The position numbers were made by a program, and so were the translations under genes. Below, piece after piece: positions 1 to 8,781 of a stretch of DNA of 28,278 nucleotides. This stretch comes from Oleispira sp963933055 (GTDB taxonomy: Bacteria; Pseudomonadota; Gammaproteobacteria; Pseudomonadales; Oceanobacteraceae): positions 1 to 28,278 of the forward strand of contig CAWVSY010000047.1 of the NCBI GenBank assembly GCA_963933055.1, in the 5' to 3' direction. The notes beneath the pieces are model-generated. The model saw nothing but the letters and a program-made list of their open reading frames with translations. It was not told the DNA's origin and ran no database searches. Each line of letters starts with the position of its first letter. Position 1 is the first letter of the stretch.

Positions 1-182
1 GATTTCCCTGGTTTATCCCGCTGATAATTGGGGTCCATAGGGGCTACCCAATATAAGGGTTCATCTGCTGCTGGTACACTCGCGACCTCCGACGCATTGT
101 CATTCATTAGATAGAACACCCCAGAAGTGATCAACACACCCAGTGCGACACCTGTCGCCATTGAAAACTTGTTATTAATCAT
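1..182 (-). CDS. cusB: CusB-like RND efflux periplasmic adaptor (N-terminal part only)
   Basis: This is the first 60 codons of a gene that runs off the left edge. An N-terminal hydrophobic segment (about residues 9-25) is an uncleaved anchor or signal. It is followed by a YWVAPMDPNYQRDKPGKS motif, which matches the heavy-metal-binding domain at the start of CusB/CzcB-type membrane fusion proteins. In that family the adaptor links an inner membrane RND pump to an outer membrane channel and hands over Cu+/Ag+. The ATG at 182-180 overlaps the stop of the upstream TolC-like gene by 8 nt and has a GGAGAACC ribosome site inside that gene, so translational coupling is likely. Adaptor identity is well supported; metal specificity is inferred from the copper context. 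Confidence 0.8.
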   Translation of the reverse strand, partial: MINNKFSMATGVALGVLITSGVFYLMNDNASEVASVPAADEPLYWVAPMDPNYQRDKPGK

Positions 183-1623
183 TATGGTTCTCCACCTGAC
201 GTTCACTAAAACGTCCGTCAATAATTTGATTTGAATTTTTCATAAAAAAGTAATTTAGCTGGGCACGTAATTTTTGTCGCTCAACCTCAATGTCCAATGA
301 CGCAATGTTAGCGTTAAGCTCTGCAATGCGAGCACGTACCACTTCGGAGAAATCCCCGGTGACATTGGTATAGGCTGTCAATGACGCCTCTGCTTGTTCA
401 TGCATCTGCGGTAATAATTGTGTTTGATATAACTTATGGCGTTGATCCAAACGCAGTAGCTGTGCCTTTGTCGCTTCAAACGATGCCATTAGCTGACGTA
501 ATAAGAGCCATTTTTGGGTCCGCATAGCTTCCGTTTTATACACTGCGGATTGAACTTCTTTATCCTGTTTATTGCCAGTAAATAACGGTACATCAAAGCT
601 AAGGCCGACAGAAAAAAGATCTGCCCGCTCTTCATCCATAGGGCTAGCATCACGATAGCCATAACTTGCATTAACAGCCCACTCAGGCTTGTACTTTTGC
701 TTGGCCAACGCGATACCGCTATTAGTGGCTTTTATTTTTTGCTCCACACTCATAACAGAAGGATGATCCACTAAATACTCATAGAGTTTTTGCGGCTGAG
801 TTTGCTTAGCACTGGTATAAAGTTCAGCATTTAATAATTTTATATCGGGCAGTTTTCTATCCAGCGTTAAGGCCTCAGAGGAAATATTATTGCCAATACC
901 AATTTCATGCTCAGATAAATTCATTAAATCATTAGCTGATGCTTGCGCTATAAAATAATTATTACGCCACTCATCAAGACGTTGTAGTGCAATATCCCGC
1001 TGTTGATTTAATACCGTTAGGCGATCATCCAGCTGAGTTAACTCTAGCTGTGCACGTACAATATCTTGCTGACTGGTTTTTCCCATTGTCGTTGCGTAAC
1101 TCGACTCTGCCACATCAACCAGCTGCTCAAACAAAGAACGATCTCGCTCGATTAAAGCAATACTTTCCTGAGCCTTGTAAGCATCAAACCACAATTTAGC
1201 GACATTCACGACTACGCGAGCCTTACGCTCCTGACGCTGATAAGGGTATTCATTTGCCATGAATTCAAGTTGTTTACGCTTGAGATTTAAACTGTCACCA
1301 CGGGGGAACATTTGTGAAACCCCTATTTTAAATTGCGTCATGCCTTCTTGATTAAAATCAAAGGTATCCGTGGGTAAGTTGGCGAACCCTAAGGATACCT
1401 TGGGATCTGGCAAAGAGCCTGAAGCCACGCTGAGCGATGACAATGAATCCTGAGATTGCTGATTACTCAATAACCAAAGGTCATTCTCCTGCGCCATCTT
1501 GACAGTATTCTTCAAGGTTAAAACCTGCGGCTGAGCAACAGTAATGGATGAGCCTGTTACTAATATAAGTGAAACCAGCAGAGGTTTTAATTCAACCGAC
1601 CTTGGTAGCATAAATTTAGACAC
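175..1623 (-). CDS. TolC/CusC-family outer membrane efflux protein
   Basis: A 482-aa protein of usual length for TolC-family channels, which form the outer membrane exit duct of tripartite RND pumps. An N-terminal signal peptide (hydrophobic core about residues 13-30, likely cut near VAQ) is followed by long helical, Gln/Leu/Ala-rich stretches in two similar halves, as in OEP (PF02321) proteins. The start is a GTG at 1623 that shares one base with the stop of the upstream DUF411 gene (TAGTG). An ATG four codons later (1611) is the alternative. Overlap with the upstream gene and with the downstream CusB-like start makes a tightly coupled efflux operon. Copper/silver as substrate is inferred from the neighbours. 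Confidence 0.88.
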   Translation of the reverse strand: MSKFMLPRSVELKPLLVSLILVTGSSITVAQPQVLTLKNTVKMAQENDLWLLSNQQSQDSLSSLSVASGSLPDPKVSLGFANLPTDTFDFNQEGMTQFKIGVSQMFPRGDSLNLKRKQLEFMANEYPYQRQERKARVVVNVAKLWFDAYKAQESIALIERDRSLFEQLVDVAESSYATTMGKTSQQDIVRAQLELTQLDDRLTVLNQQRDIALQRLDEWRNNYFIAQASANDLMNLSEHEIGIGNNISSEALTLDRKLPDIKLLNAELYTSAKQTQPQKLYEYLVDHPSVMSVEQKIKATNSGIALAKQKYKPEWAVNASYGYRDASPMDEERADLFSVGLSFDVPLFTGNKQDKEVQSAVYKTEAMRTQKWLLLRQLMASFEATKAQLLRLDQRHKLYQTQLLPQMHEQAEASLTAYTNVTGDFSEVVRARIAELNANIASLDIEVERQKLRAQLNYFFMKNSNQIIDGRFSERQVENHND

Positions 1624-2132
1624 TAGTACTGCTCCTTTGAATTATTGACTGAAGCATAAATACTACTGCTACCATCGACGTTCAGTTGCAAAACTTGGTA
1701 AGGTGAAAACTTATTACCGACTTCCATTCCTGGGCTGCCCAGCGGCATGCTGGGAACAGAAAGACCTATTGCCCCTTCAGGTTTTTCGTTAAGAAATTGT
1801 TGTATAAATTTTGCAGGGATATGACCTTCAAATACATATCCATCTTTGGATACCGCCGTATGGCAAGATCTGTATTTAGGAGCAATGCCTTTCTCCTGTT
1901 TAAACTCAGCTAAACTATGGCTATTATGAATTCCTGTTGTTAGCCCACTTGAATTTAAATGATCTATCCACTTGCCACAACAACCACAGTCGGGGTGTTT
2001 ATATACCTCAAGAATAGCAGCCTCTTGATGACTACTGCCAATTTGGCTATCAGTATTAGGCCTTGAACAGGCACTAAGAACAGAGAATAAAACACTTAAT
2101 AGCAACAGACTTGATACCGATTTAAAAGACAT
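1623..2132 (-). CDS. DUF411 family metal-binding lipoprotein
   Basis: A 169-aa exported protein. The N-terminus is a lipoprotein signal with a lipobox ending LSAC (Cys22). The mature part has the DUF411 signature: HPDCGCCGKW at residues 46-55, giving a Cys49-x-Cys51-Cys52 cluster, followed by a YRSCHTA motif and the conserved GHIPA and GLSVPSMPLGSPGME segments. DUF411 proteins are frequent in copper and silver resistance clusters and are thought to bind metal in the periplasm; their biochemical role is not well defined. The gene starts at an ATG with a GAGGAAAT ribosome site and overlaps the TolC-like gene by one base, so it is the promoter-proximal gene of the efflux operon or follows the small gene upstream. 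Confidence 0.88.
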   Translation of the reverse strand: MSFKSVSSLLLLSVLFSVLSACSRPNTDSQIGSSHQEAAILEVYKHPDCGCCGKWIDHLNSSGLTTGIHNSHSLAEFKQEKGIAPKYRSCHTAVSKDGYVFEGHIPAKFIQQFLNEKPEGAIGLSVPSMPLGSPGMEVGNKFSPYQVLQLNVDGSSSIYASVNNSKEQY

Positions 2133-2295
2133 ATTTCCTCACGATGCCACAGCCGCAAAATTATAATAGCGAACTTAATGTAGCGTTATAAACCTGAATT
2201 AACAGATAAAAAATTATTTGTAATGGGCGTAGTATTTTCCCGCTAAATATCATCAGATTGAAACTCATCTATAAAACAGACAGATTCATCCTGTA

Positions 2296-2664
2296 TTAGC
2301 GAGCTATTGGTGGTCGATAAGGCGTTGGTAAATAAGGCGCAGGTAAAGAAGTGATTGTAGCGAGATCGATAAATAGAAATGACGCAATGTCAGAAGTATA
2401 GTTATTATCAAATAACAGTGCTGCACCGCAGTGAGCCACAGCACAGTTACAATCCAACTGGCAGCAATCCGCTAAGTCGTTTACTAAATCAATGTTAGTT
2501 TCGTGACTCATACCGTGACAATCAGTAGAAATCGGCATGGTAAATGGTTGACTCATAGGCATATCTCCAAGCATAACAGTAGCCATAGCTGACTGGACCA
2601 AAAAGGTCGTCAGCATAAGCAATACTATTATTTTTTTGAAATATTTAAACAATCGACTAACCAC
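2296..2664 (-). CDS. Small Cys-rich exported protein, CopL/DUF2946-like
   Basis: A 122-aa protein with a signal peptide (hydrophobic residues about 12-28, cleavage near AMA). The mature region carries Met, His and Cys suited to soft-metal binding: MPMSQPFTMP, DCHGMSHE and a cluster DCCQLDCNCAVAHCG. Short proteins of this layout precede copper efflux genes in many proteobacteria and are annotated as CopL-family or DUF2946. I assign the resemblance by layout, not by alignment. The GTG start at 2664 overlaps an AGGTGG ribosome-like sequence, so a TTG at 2652 (residue 5) is an equally plausible start and leaves a cleaner signal peptide. A gap of about 160 nt separates it from the DUF411 gene. Confidence 0.65.
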   Translation of the reverse strand: MVSRLFKYFKKIIVLLMLTTFLVQSAMATVMLGDMPMSQPFTMPISTDCHGMSHETNIDLVNDLADCCQLDCNCAVAHCGAALLFDNNYTSDIASFLFIDLATITSLPAPYLPTPYRPPIAR

Positions 2665-2736
2665 CTACTTTAAATTTAAGAGTATGAAAAAACGAACAGT
2701 AATTCAACATGGACAATGGCACTACTTGCTCCCCGC

Positions 2737-2752
2737 CATGATTTAAATCATG
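2737..2752. repeat. Perfect 16-bp palindrome
   Basis: CATGATTTAAATCATG reads identically on both strands. It lies just beyond the 3' end of the 425-aa gene and about 70 nt upstream of the small Cys-rich gene, so it could be an operator for the latter. It is too A+T-rich to be a convincing terminator. Confidence 0.5.
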
Positions 2753-2763
2753 CATTTAAATAT

Positions 2764-4041
2764 TTAACGACTGACAAATCTAAAAATCTGAGAAAATAAG
2801 TTTCTATATGGATGAGAGAAGCGACTTTTAAAACTTTCAGATAACACATCGGAATCTGAACTGACACTTGAAGAGTATAGTTTTTCTGCATATTTCTTGT
2901 TTATTTCCCCCCATGCAAACGCCATATCAGCTCTATCCTTAGGGCCCATTACTTTTTCAGATTGGTTAAAGTTAAGCATCAAGGCACTATTAATCGAAAG
3001 CCATAAAGATACGATTCTGACGCCAAGAAAATTTTCATCCTTGCAACAAAGTACCGATGGAATTAAAAGCTTAGGAAATAAGTAGTGTAAATTATTTAAC
3101 TCGCCCAAAATAAAGGCCATATTCCATGTGCGATATAAACTTACCCATTCCTCATCAAGTGCGACCACAGGAAAATAAGCGCCCTCTCCGCTTAGCGAAG
3201 TATACGACTCACCGCGCTCACCCAACGGAAAAACAGAGGTTAATTCGAAGCTTTCCCTGTGACATTTTTTTAGAATATCTTCAGATAGAACATGAGCAGC
3301 CAGCGCATTATCACTAAAACCATGTTTGAATTCTGTAATGCCAGCTTCATATATATTAATTCTCAACCAGTCATTACAAACGCACTGATTATTTTCATTA
3401 CAAATAGGCAGCAGGAGTTTATGCTCTAAAAAGGATATTTTTTTCATGCGATAGAGCTGGTCAATATTCTCATTATTGACAGGCAACTCCCCCAGCTCTC
3501 GCTTAATACGAAAATACACCATTGCCATGTCGAGAGAGACAGCCTTGGCCGTGCCAAAGAAATTAAGGGACGCAGGGAAAGTATTTATAAAGGACGTCAA
3601 TACATGATTGCCATCTATCCCAAGCTCTTTTTCTTTTAAACGGATGTGCTCAACATATTCTACAAAAAAATCATTGTTATTACACATAGCCACCGTTAAG
3701 GCTTCAAGAATGTAAATTACATGAACTGTTTTTATAATACAGGGGGAAGGATGCAGCCAATTCTTTTCTAATGCGACTTCAATAAAATCAACCACTGCTG
3801 GGTTTTTATACTCCAAACCCCACTGTATTTGTGAAAATAATGGCGCTAGATTTTGAGGTTTTAACAATGCACTATTGATAAAGTTTTTCATCGGGATGTA
3901 GCTAGTTTCAAAATCATCAATTTTCATCTCTATGAATATTTCTTTGATGATTGAAATCTCGGTATTCATATCGATAGAAATGCCTAACGCCTTCATTGCG
4001 TCTTCAATAAGTTGTTTTGGTCTGCTATTAGAAACATCCAT
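2764..4041 (-). CDS. Hypothetical protein, 425 aa, no recognised family
   Basis: I do not recognise this protein. It has an ATG start with an upstream AAGGTG, no signal peptide and no clear membrane segment, so it is probably cytoplasmic. It is mixed helical, rich in Leu, Ile, Asn and Glu, with a Cys pair region CNENNQCVCNDW near residues 215-226, two adjacent Cys near residue 330, and a Ser-rich C-terminal tail. Base composition is more A+T-rich than the flanking copper genes, and nothing in it suggests metal handling. It sits alone on the minus strand between the efflux operon and the divergent CopAB unit, so it may be a later insertion. Reading-frame length and codon pattern argue that it is real. 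Confidence 0.7.
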   Translation of the reverse strand: MDVSNSRPKQLIEDAMKALGISIDMNTEISIIKEIFIEMKIDDFETSYIPMKNFINSALLKPQNLAPLFSQIQWGLEYKNPAVVDFIEVALEKNWLHPSPCIIKTVHVIYILEALTVAMCNNNDFFVEYVEHIRLKEKELGIDGNHVLTSFINTFPASLNFFGTAKAVSLDMAMVYFRIKRELGELPVNNENIDQLYRMKKISFLEHKLLLPICNENNQCVCNDWLRINIYEAGITEFKHGFSDNALAAHVLSEDILKKCHRESFELTSVFPLGERGESYTSLSGEGAYFPVVALDEEWVSLYRTWNMAFILGELNNLHYLFPKLLIPSVLCCKDENFLGVRIVSLWLSINSALMLNFNQSEKVMGPKDRADMAFAWGEINKKYAEKLYSSSVSSDSDVLSESFKSRFSHPYRNLFSQIFRFVSR

Positions 4042-4161
4042 AATCCACTACACCTTAATACCCATAAACCTACTGAAATAGCTTTTAAGCTCGATAATGA
4101 GAGCACGAACTACTTACTCAATTATTTTAAGGTATTGAGCGCACAAGAAGATGACCTTTAC

Positions 4162-4177
4162 ATTACAAATTTGTCAT
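4162..4177. promoter_or_regulatory. CusR/CopR box upstream of copA (multicopper oxidase)
   Basis: ATTACAAATTTGTCAT closely resembles the E. coli CusR box (core TGACAAATTTGTCA) and the cop box of Pseudomonas. A second copy, differing at 2 of 19 positions, precedes the response regulator gene at 17549. A TATAAA at 4220-4225 is a candidate -10 element. It probably makes the CopAB-cytochrome unit responsive to the CusRS/CopRS system encoded in the same window. Confidence 0.75.
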
Positions 4178-4268
4178 ATTAAAGTCATGCCTGCGTCAGA
4201 AGTAATGGTCTAGTCTTTGTATAAATTAATAGATAGTGAGCATAGCTCATAATACCAGAGGGTTTAAC

Positions 4269-6095
4269 ATGAAGCAGTCAGAACCAGAGATCACGCATCC
4301 AAGGATGCTATCTCGCCGTCACTTCGTGCAAGGCTTAGCAGCAGGCGGGGTTATCGCATCTGCACCCAGCCTACTCCATGCGAACGAGCAGAAACAGCGG
4401 ACTCAACTGGGTACGGCGCCAGAGTTAAGCGGTGACGTTATCGAACTTGAAATTGCCCAGTTGCCGGTAAATTTTACCGGTGGTGCTCGCTTAGCCACAA
4501 CCATTAATGGCTCGATACCCGCCCCTACCCTGCGCTTACGTGAAGGTGATGACGTCACAATTAAGGTGACGAATCGCTTATCGGTGCCCACTTCAATCCA
4601 TTGGCACGGCATTATTTTGCCTTACCAAATGGACGGGGTGCCTGGTATTAGTTTCAAAGGCATTGCACCTGGAGAAACCTTCACCTACCAATTTAAGTTG
4701 CAGCAAAGCGGCACCTATTGGTATCACTCCCACAGTGGCTTTCAAGAAATGACCGGCATGTATGGCGCATTAATTATTGAGCCCCGCATCAAAGACACCG
4801 TGACTGCAGATCGAGACCATGTCGTGCTGCTATCAGACTGGACGGATGAAGACCCCATGGCGGTATTTGGCAAGCTGAAAGCACAAGGTGATTTTTATAA
4901 TTTCAGCCAACCGACCGTCAGTGACTTTTTCAAAGATGTGTCTACACTCGGCTTTAGCGCCGCGCTCGATAAGCGCCAAATGTGGAATAGTATGCGCATG
5001 AGCCCCACAGACCTTGCCGACCTATCCTCCTCGGCCATTACGTATTTAATGAACGGCACTACCCCTGCGGGAAATTGGGCTGGCGTATTTAAGCACGGTG
5101 AGCGAGTACGCTTACGCTATATCAATGGATCCAGTAATACCTTTTATGATGTGCGCATTCCCGGTTTAAAAATGAGTGTGGTACAGGCCGATGGCCAGAA
5201 TGTAAAACCGGTAACCGTTGATGAGTTTCGCTTTGGACCGGGTGAAACCTACGATGTTATCGTTGAACCAAAACAACAAGCGTATACCCTGTTTGCGCAA
5301 AGTATGGATCGCACCGGTTATGCTCGGGGCACCTTATCGATAGCGGCGGGTTTAACCGCGCCAGTACCGAAACTTGACCCCGTAGAATGGCTAGCCATGA
5401 AAGACATGATGGGTAAGATGGATCATGGCTCTATGGATATGAGTAAAGGAGAAATGGACCATAGCACCATGGATATGAGTAAAGGAGGAATGGACCATAG
5501 CACCATGGCTATGGATCACAGTCAGCATCAAATGAATCCAAACACCCATAATCCCTTAGCCATACCGTCACAAAAAGTGAATCACGCAAAAACAGAATAC
5601 GGTCCGTCGGTGGATATGCGCGTCGATATGCCACGCACTAACCTAGACGATCCAGGTATTGGCTTACGTAATAACGGCCGTCGAGTACTGACCCTGGCTG
5701 ACTTGCATTCACGGGATGGCATCTTAGATGACCAACGTATACCAACACGAGAAATCGAACTGCACCTTACCGGTAATATGGAGCGCTATAGCTGGTCTTT
5801 TGATGGTTTAGAATTTGGTGAAAGCACCCCTGTGGCAATGAAACAAGGAGAGCGCATTAGGGTTATTTTGCAAAACGACACTATGATGACTCACCCTATG
5901 CATTTGCATGGCATGTGGAGTGATTTAGAAAGCGATGATGGCACATTAACGGTGCGCCGCCATACTATTCAGGTACAGCCCTCGCAGCGTATTAGCTTTT
6001 TAACCACCCCCCACGATTTAGGACGCTGGGCATGGCATTGTCATTTATTGTTCCATATGGATGCGGGTATGTTCCGTGAGGTAGTTGTATCATGA
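4269..6095 (+). CDS. copA: Multicopper oxidase CopA/PcoA (periplasmic copper resistance)
   Basis: A 608-aa periplasmic multicopper oxidase of the CopA/PcoA type, which oxidises Cu+ and sequesters copper. A Tat signal is visible (SRRHFVQG at residues 15-22 followed by an Ala/Gly hydrophobic stretch). All four copper-ligand motifs are present: HWHG (111-114), WYHSHSG (151-157), HPMHLHG near residue 555, and the C-terminal HCHLLFHMDAGMF (590-602), where Cys591, His596 and Met601 fit a type 1 site. A Met/His-rich insert (about residues 383-422) contains a 36-bp tandem duplication at 5433-5504. I chose the ATG at 4269 with AGAGG upstream; an in-frame GTG lies 33 nt earlier. The stop overlaps copB by ATGA. 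Not to be confused with the P-type ATPase also called CopA. Confidence 0.96.
   Translation: MKQSEPEITHPRMLSRRHFVQGLAAGGVIASAPSLLHANEQKQRTQLGTAPELSGDVIELEIAQLPVNFTGGARLATTINGSIPAPTLRLREGDDVTIKVTNRLSVPTSIHWHGIILPYQMDGVPGISFKGIAPGETFTYQFKLQQSGTYWYHSHSGFQEMTGMYGALIIEPRIKDTVTADRDHVVLLSDWTDEDPMAVFGKLKAQGDFYNFSQPTVSDFFKDVSTLGFSAALDKRQMWNSMRMSPTDLADLSSSAITYLMNGTTPAGNWAGVFKHGERVRLRYINGSSNTFYDVRIPGLKMSVVQADGQNVKPVTVDEFRFGPGETYDVIVEPKQQAYTLFAQSMDRTGYARGTLSIAAGLTAPVPKLDPVEWLAMKDMMGKMDHGSMDMSKGEMDHSTMDMSKGGMDHSTMAMDHSQHQMNPNTHNPLAIPSQKVNHAKTEYGPSVDMRVDMPRTNLDDPGIGLRNNGRRVLTLADLHSRDGILDDQRIPTREIELHLTGNMERYSWSFDGLEFGESTPVAMKQGERIRVILQNDTMMTHPMHLHGMWSDLESDDGTLTVRRHTIQVQPSQRISFLTTPHDLGRWAWHCHLLFHMDAGMFREVVVS
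5433..5504 (+). repeat. 36-bp tandem duplication in the Met-rich region of copA
   Basis: Two consecutive 36-nt units begin at 5433 and 5469, each encoding 12 residues (MDMSKGEMDHST, then MDMSKGGMDHST). Only one base differs between them, pointing to a recent duplication that expands the Met/His copper-binding segment. Confidence 0.9.
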
Positions 6096-7045
6096 AAAAA
6101 ATTCAACGTATTCTAACTAAGAGAAGATTACTCGCACATGCGCTGACCCTTGCAGGTCTGGCTAGCAGCTCTGCAGTACTCGCACAAGAAAGCGACATGC
6201 ACTCAGGTCATGACATGGCCGCGATGCAAAATACACCCAAAGCAATGGATCATTCGAACATGGCCGGGATGGATCATGGCTCAATGAATAGTAAGATGCA
6301 GCCTCAAGGCGGTGACGCCCCTAAAGACGCACGCGACCCTCACGCTTATTCCAATGGTTACACGCTAACGGCAGGCCCCTATGCGCAATCAGGTCCGCGC
6401 CAATTAAAGTTAGCCGATGAGCATGCTTTCTGGGCAGTGTTAGGAGATAGGCTCGAATACAATCCTGATACTGAAAGCACAGTATTTGATTTACAAGCTT
6501 GGTATGGCACAACCTTCAATCGCTTAGTAATTAAAGCAGAAGGCGATATTGCCGATGGCAGCCTTGAAGAAATGCAAACCGATGTTTTATACAGCCAAGC
6601 TTTTTCCGGTTATTTCGATGCCCAGTTAGGTGTCCGTTTAGATCGAAATGAAGCGGGTACCGACAGGCAATGGCTAGCCGCCAGTGTGCAAGGTTTAGCG
6701 CCTTACTGGTTCGAAGTAGACGCTAGCGTCTATTTAGGAGAAGACGCTAGAACAGCCTTAGCTTTGCAAGCAGAATATGAATTACTCTTTACCCAACGAA
6801 TAATTTTGCAGTCTAGCGCCGAACTTACCGCTTATGGCAAAGAAGATTTAGACAATGGCATCGGCTCAGGCTTATCGAGCGGTAAATTAGGTATGCGTCT
6901 ACGTTATGAAATAAATCGTCAATTTGCCCCTTATGTGGGTGTGGAATGGGCTCGCAGTTTTGGCGATACCGCCGATCTTATGCGAAGCGCTGGCGGCTCT
7001 GTTGAAGATACAGAATATGTTGCAGGCTTACGGTTTTGGTTTTAA
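6092..7045 (+). CDS. copB: Copper resistance protein B (outer membrane)
   Basis: A 317-aa CopB/PcoB family protein. A signal peptide ends near VLAQ (residue 32). A Met/His-rich stretch follows (MHSGHDMAAMQ, MDHSNMAGMDHGSMNSKM). The C-terminal 200 residues are alternating amphipathic strands ending in an aromatic residue (RFWF), as expected for an outer membrane beta-barrel. The typical CopB phrases LEYNPDTEST, GYFDAQLGVR and YVGVEWARSFGDTADL are present. CopB works with the multicopper oxidase to bind or limit copper in the envelope. Its ATG overlaps the copA stop by 4 nt, so the pair is translationally coupled. Confidence 0.95.
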   Translation: MKKIQRILTKRRLLAHALTLAGLASSSAVLAQESDMHSGHDMAAMQNTPKAMDHSNMAGMDHGSMNSKMQPQGGDAPKDARDPHAYSNGYTLTAGPYAQSGPRQLKLADEHAFWAVLGDRLEYNPDTESTVFDLQAWYGTTFNRLVIKAEGDIADGSLEEMQTDVLYSQAFSGYFDAQLGVRLDRNEAGTDRQWLAASVQGLAPYWFEVDASVYLGEDARTALALQAEYELLFTQRIILQSSAELTAYGKEDLDNGIGSGLSSGKLGMRLRYEINRQFAPYVGVEWARSFGDTADLMRSAGGSVEDTEYVAGLRFWF

Positions 7046-7059
7046 ATAAAGGAAATAAC

Positions 7060-7629
7060 ATGTCTATTACGAGTACAACCACCTACATTAAACGCGTAGC
7101 CATTTTTATCAGCATTATGGTATTTGGCGCAGTCGCATTTCTCTATTCTGGTTTGTACCCTATGGGGGCCGATACGCCACACTTCCAAGCGACTACTTGG
7201 GCATTAGAAACGTTAAGAGAACAATCGATTGCCCGCGCCGCCAGTGACCTCATCGTACCAGAAGACATTGAAACCTCTGATCGTTTATTGGCAGGTGGGG
7301 CTGATTACAATGATATGTGTTCAAGCTGCCATCTTAAACCGGGGAAAACATCCAGCGACTTCACTTTAGGCTTATACCCTGCACCGCCTAACTTAGCCTT
7401 GAGTCACGCTGAACATCCTCATAGTGACAATGAAGAAGATGCCGATAAGCGCCGCTTTTGGATTATCAAACACGGCATTAAAGCATCAGGCATGCCGTCT
7501 TGGGCACCTGGCCATGATGATGAGCGTATTTGGAATATGGTGGCGTTTCTTAAACGCTTACCGAAGTTAACGCCTGATCAATATCAGATTTTAACCGCGC
7601 GTGAAAAGGGATCTGCTGGGCATCATTAA
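7060..7629 (+). CDS. Membrane-anchored c-type cytochrome
   Basis: A 189-aa protein with one N-terminal membrane segment (about residues 12-31) and a single periplasmic cytochrome c domain. The heme motif is CSSCH (87-91) and the likely distal ligand is Met145 in KASGMPSWAP. The start chosen is the ATG at 7060, preceded by AAAGGAAAT; an in-frame TTG at 7036 inside the end of copB is less likely. It begins 14 nt after copB. Cytochromes of this type often follow copAB in gammaproteobacteria and may pass electrons from the multicopper oxidase reaction to the respiratory chain; that role is inferred from context. Confidence 0.88.
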   Translation: MSITSTTTYIKRVAIFISIMVFGAVAFLYSGLYPMGADTPHFQATTWALETLREQSIARAASDLIVPEDIETSDRLLAGGADYNDMCSSCHLKPGKTSSDFTLGLYPAPPNLALSHAEHPHSDNEEDADKRRFWIIKHGIKASGMPSWAPGHDDERIWNMVAFLKRLPKLTPDQYQILTAREKGSAGHH

Positions 7630-7734
7630 AATAACGTTTCACGTTAAAAATGTAGCCAAAAGTTTTAATTATTCGAGGTAAACCAAACTAGCGATAAAAG
7701 CTAATTTTTCTTCTTTTGACCGGCGTGACTTGAA

Positions 7735-8616
7735 TTATTTTTTGGGCGCGCTTGGTTTAGGTAAAACTGATATCACAACACCGACAATTACAGTGACGAC
7801 TCCCATCCATTGCCAAGGCGATAATGACTCCTCAAAATAAACCCCGCCAATTACCAAACCAAATATAGGGGTTAAAAAACTGAATATATTAAGCTGATTA
7901 AGAGGAGCTTTATCCATTAACCAAAACCAGATTAAAAAGGGAAGCGCTGTTCCTGGAATCGCGAGCATCATAAGAATAACGAAGTAAGTTAGGTCCCAGC
8001 TCAACGCGGGGACTATTTTTATAGTAGGCACTAGTATCATTAGTGGAAGCGATCCGATAATCAGCTGCCCACTCATGGCATAGAAAATGTCTATTTGATT
8101 AGAATTCTTTTTTAATAAGACATTACTAATGGCAATACCTAGGGCCGCACAAACGATGTAGATAACGCCATAAACAGTATCCGCATTATTATCTAATGCA
8201 CCGTTGAGCCCAACAATGGCGATACCGGCAAACCCCAATAGAATACCGATAAGAACAAATCGATGGATGACTTCTTTGAGAATAACGACAGCCAATAGAC
8301 TGGCAATAAGCGGCTGAGTATTTGTTAGCACCGTTGCCAATCCTGGAGAGATCAGGCTGCCCGCGTAAAACATCCCCCAAAACCCAATCGTAGTCGCCGT
8401 AAAACCAATAACCGAGATGACCATCCAAGTATGGAATGATTTGGGGAAGGGCCGCCGCAAAACAAGGGCACATAGCAGCAAAAATAGTCCTCCGAGCAGA
8501 GCTCGCAAAAAAGCTGTTTGCATCAAAGGGGCGTAAGGGATAGTTAATACTATTAATGGATAACAGATTGACCAAAGTAACATCACTAGCGACGTTAAAA
8601 AAATAATGCGAACCAT
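7735..8616 (-). CDS. EamA/DMT-superfamily transporter
   Basis: A 293-aa inner membrane protein with about ten hydrophobic segments in two similar halves, each an EamA domain, the usual size of drug/metabolite transporters. Recognisable phrases include LRALLGGLFLLL in the first half and an LTPIFGLVIGGVYFEESLSPWQWMG motif region in the second (conserved Pro and Glu before the last helix). Substrates of this family range from amino acids to nucleotides and cannot be told here. The ATG at 8616 has GGGAAAA upstream; a TTG directly before it is an alternative. It converges with the copper-induced CopAB-cytochrome unit and has no visible copper link, so it may be a bystander. Confidence 0.88.
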   Translation of the reverse strand: MVRIIFLTSLVMLLWSICYPLIVLTIPYAPLMQTAFLRALLGGLFLLLCALVLRRPFPKSFHTWMVISVIGFTATTIGFWGMFYAGSLISPGLATVLTNTQPLIASLLAVVILKEVIHRFVLIGILLGFAGIAIVGLNGALDNNADTVYGVIYIVCAALGIAISNVLLKKNSNQIDIFYAMSGQLIIGSLPLMILVPTIKIVPALSWDLTYFVILMMLAIPGTALPFLIWFWLMDKAPLNQLNIFSFLTPIFGLVIGGVYFEESLSPWQWMGVVTVIVGVVISVLPKPSAPKK

Positions 8617-8781
8617 CAACGTTTTCCCTTCTATCTATCTATTTCACTCGCTCTAAAATTATCAGTTTATCGAAAGCTCTTTAAAAGTAACCCTGTCGGC
8701 GATTAGTTCAGCTGTATTCCTCTCACATCTTTGATGTAAAATAAACAGATCCAATTACCGCTTCTTGCCCATTGAATTCTC

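Noticed and set aside
7632..7650. Terminator after the cytochrome gene (TAACGT/ACGTTA)
   Set aside because: The stem is only 6 bp, A+T-rich, with no T-run on the coding strand.
8189..8575. 128-aa minus-strand reading frame inside the DMT transporter
   Set aside because: It overlaps the transporter on the same strand in another frame and has no recognisable domain; the transporter frame is clearly the real one.
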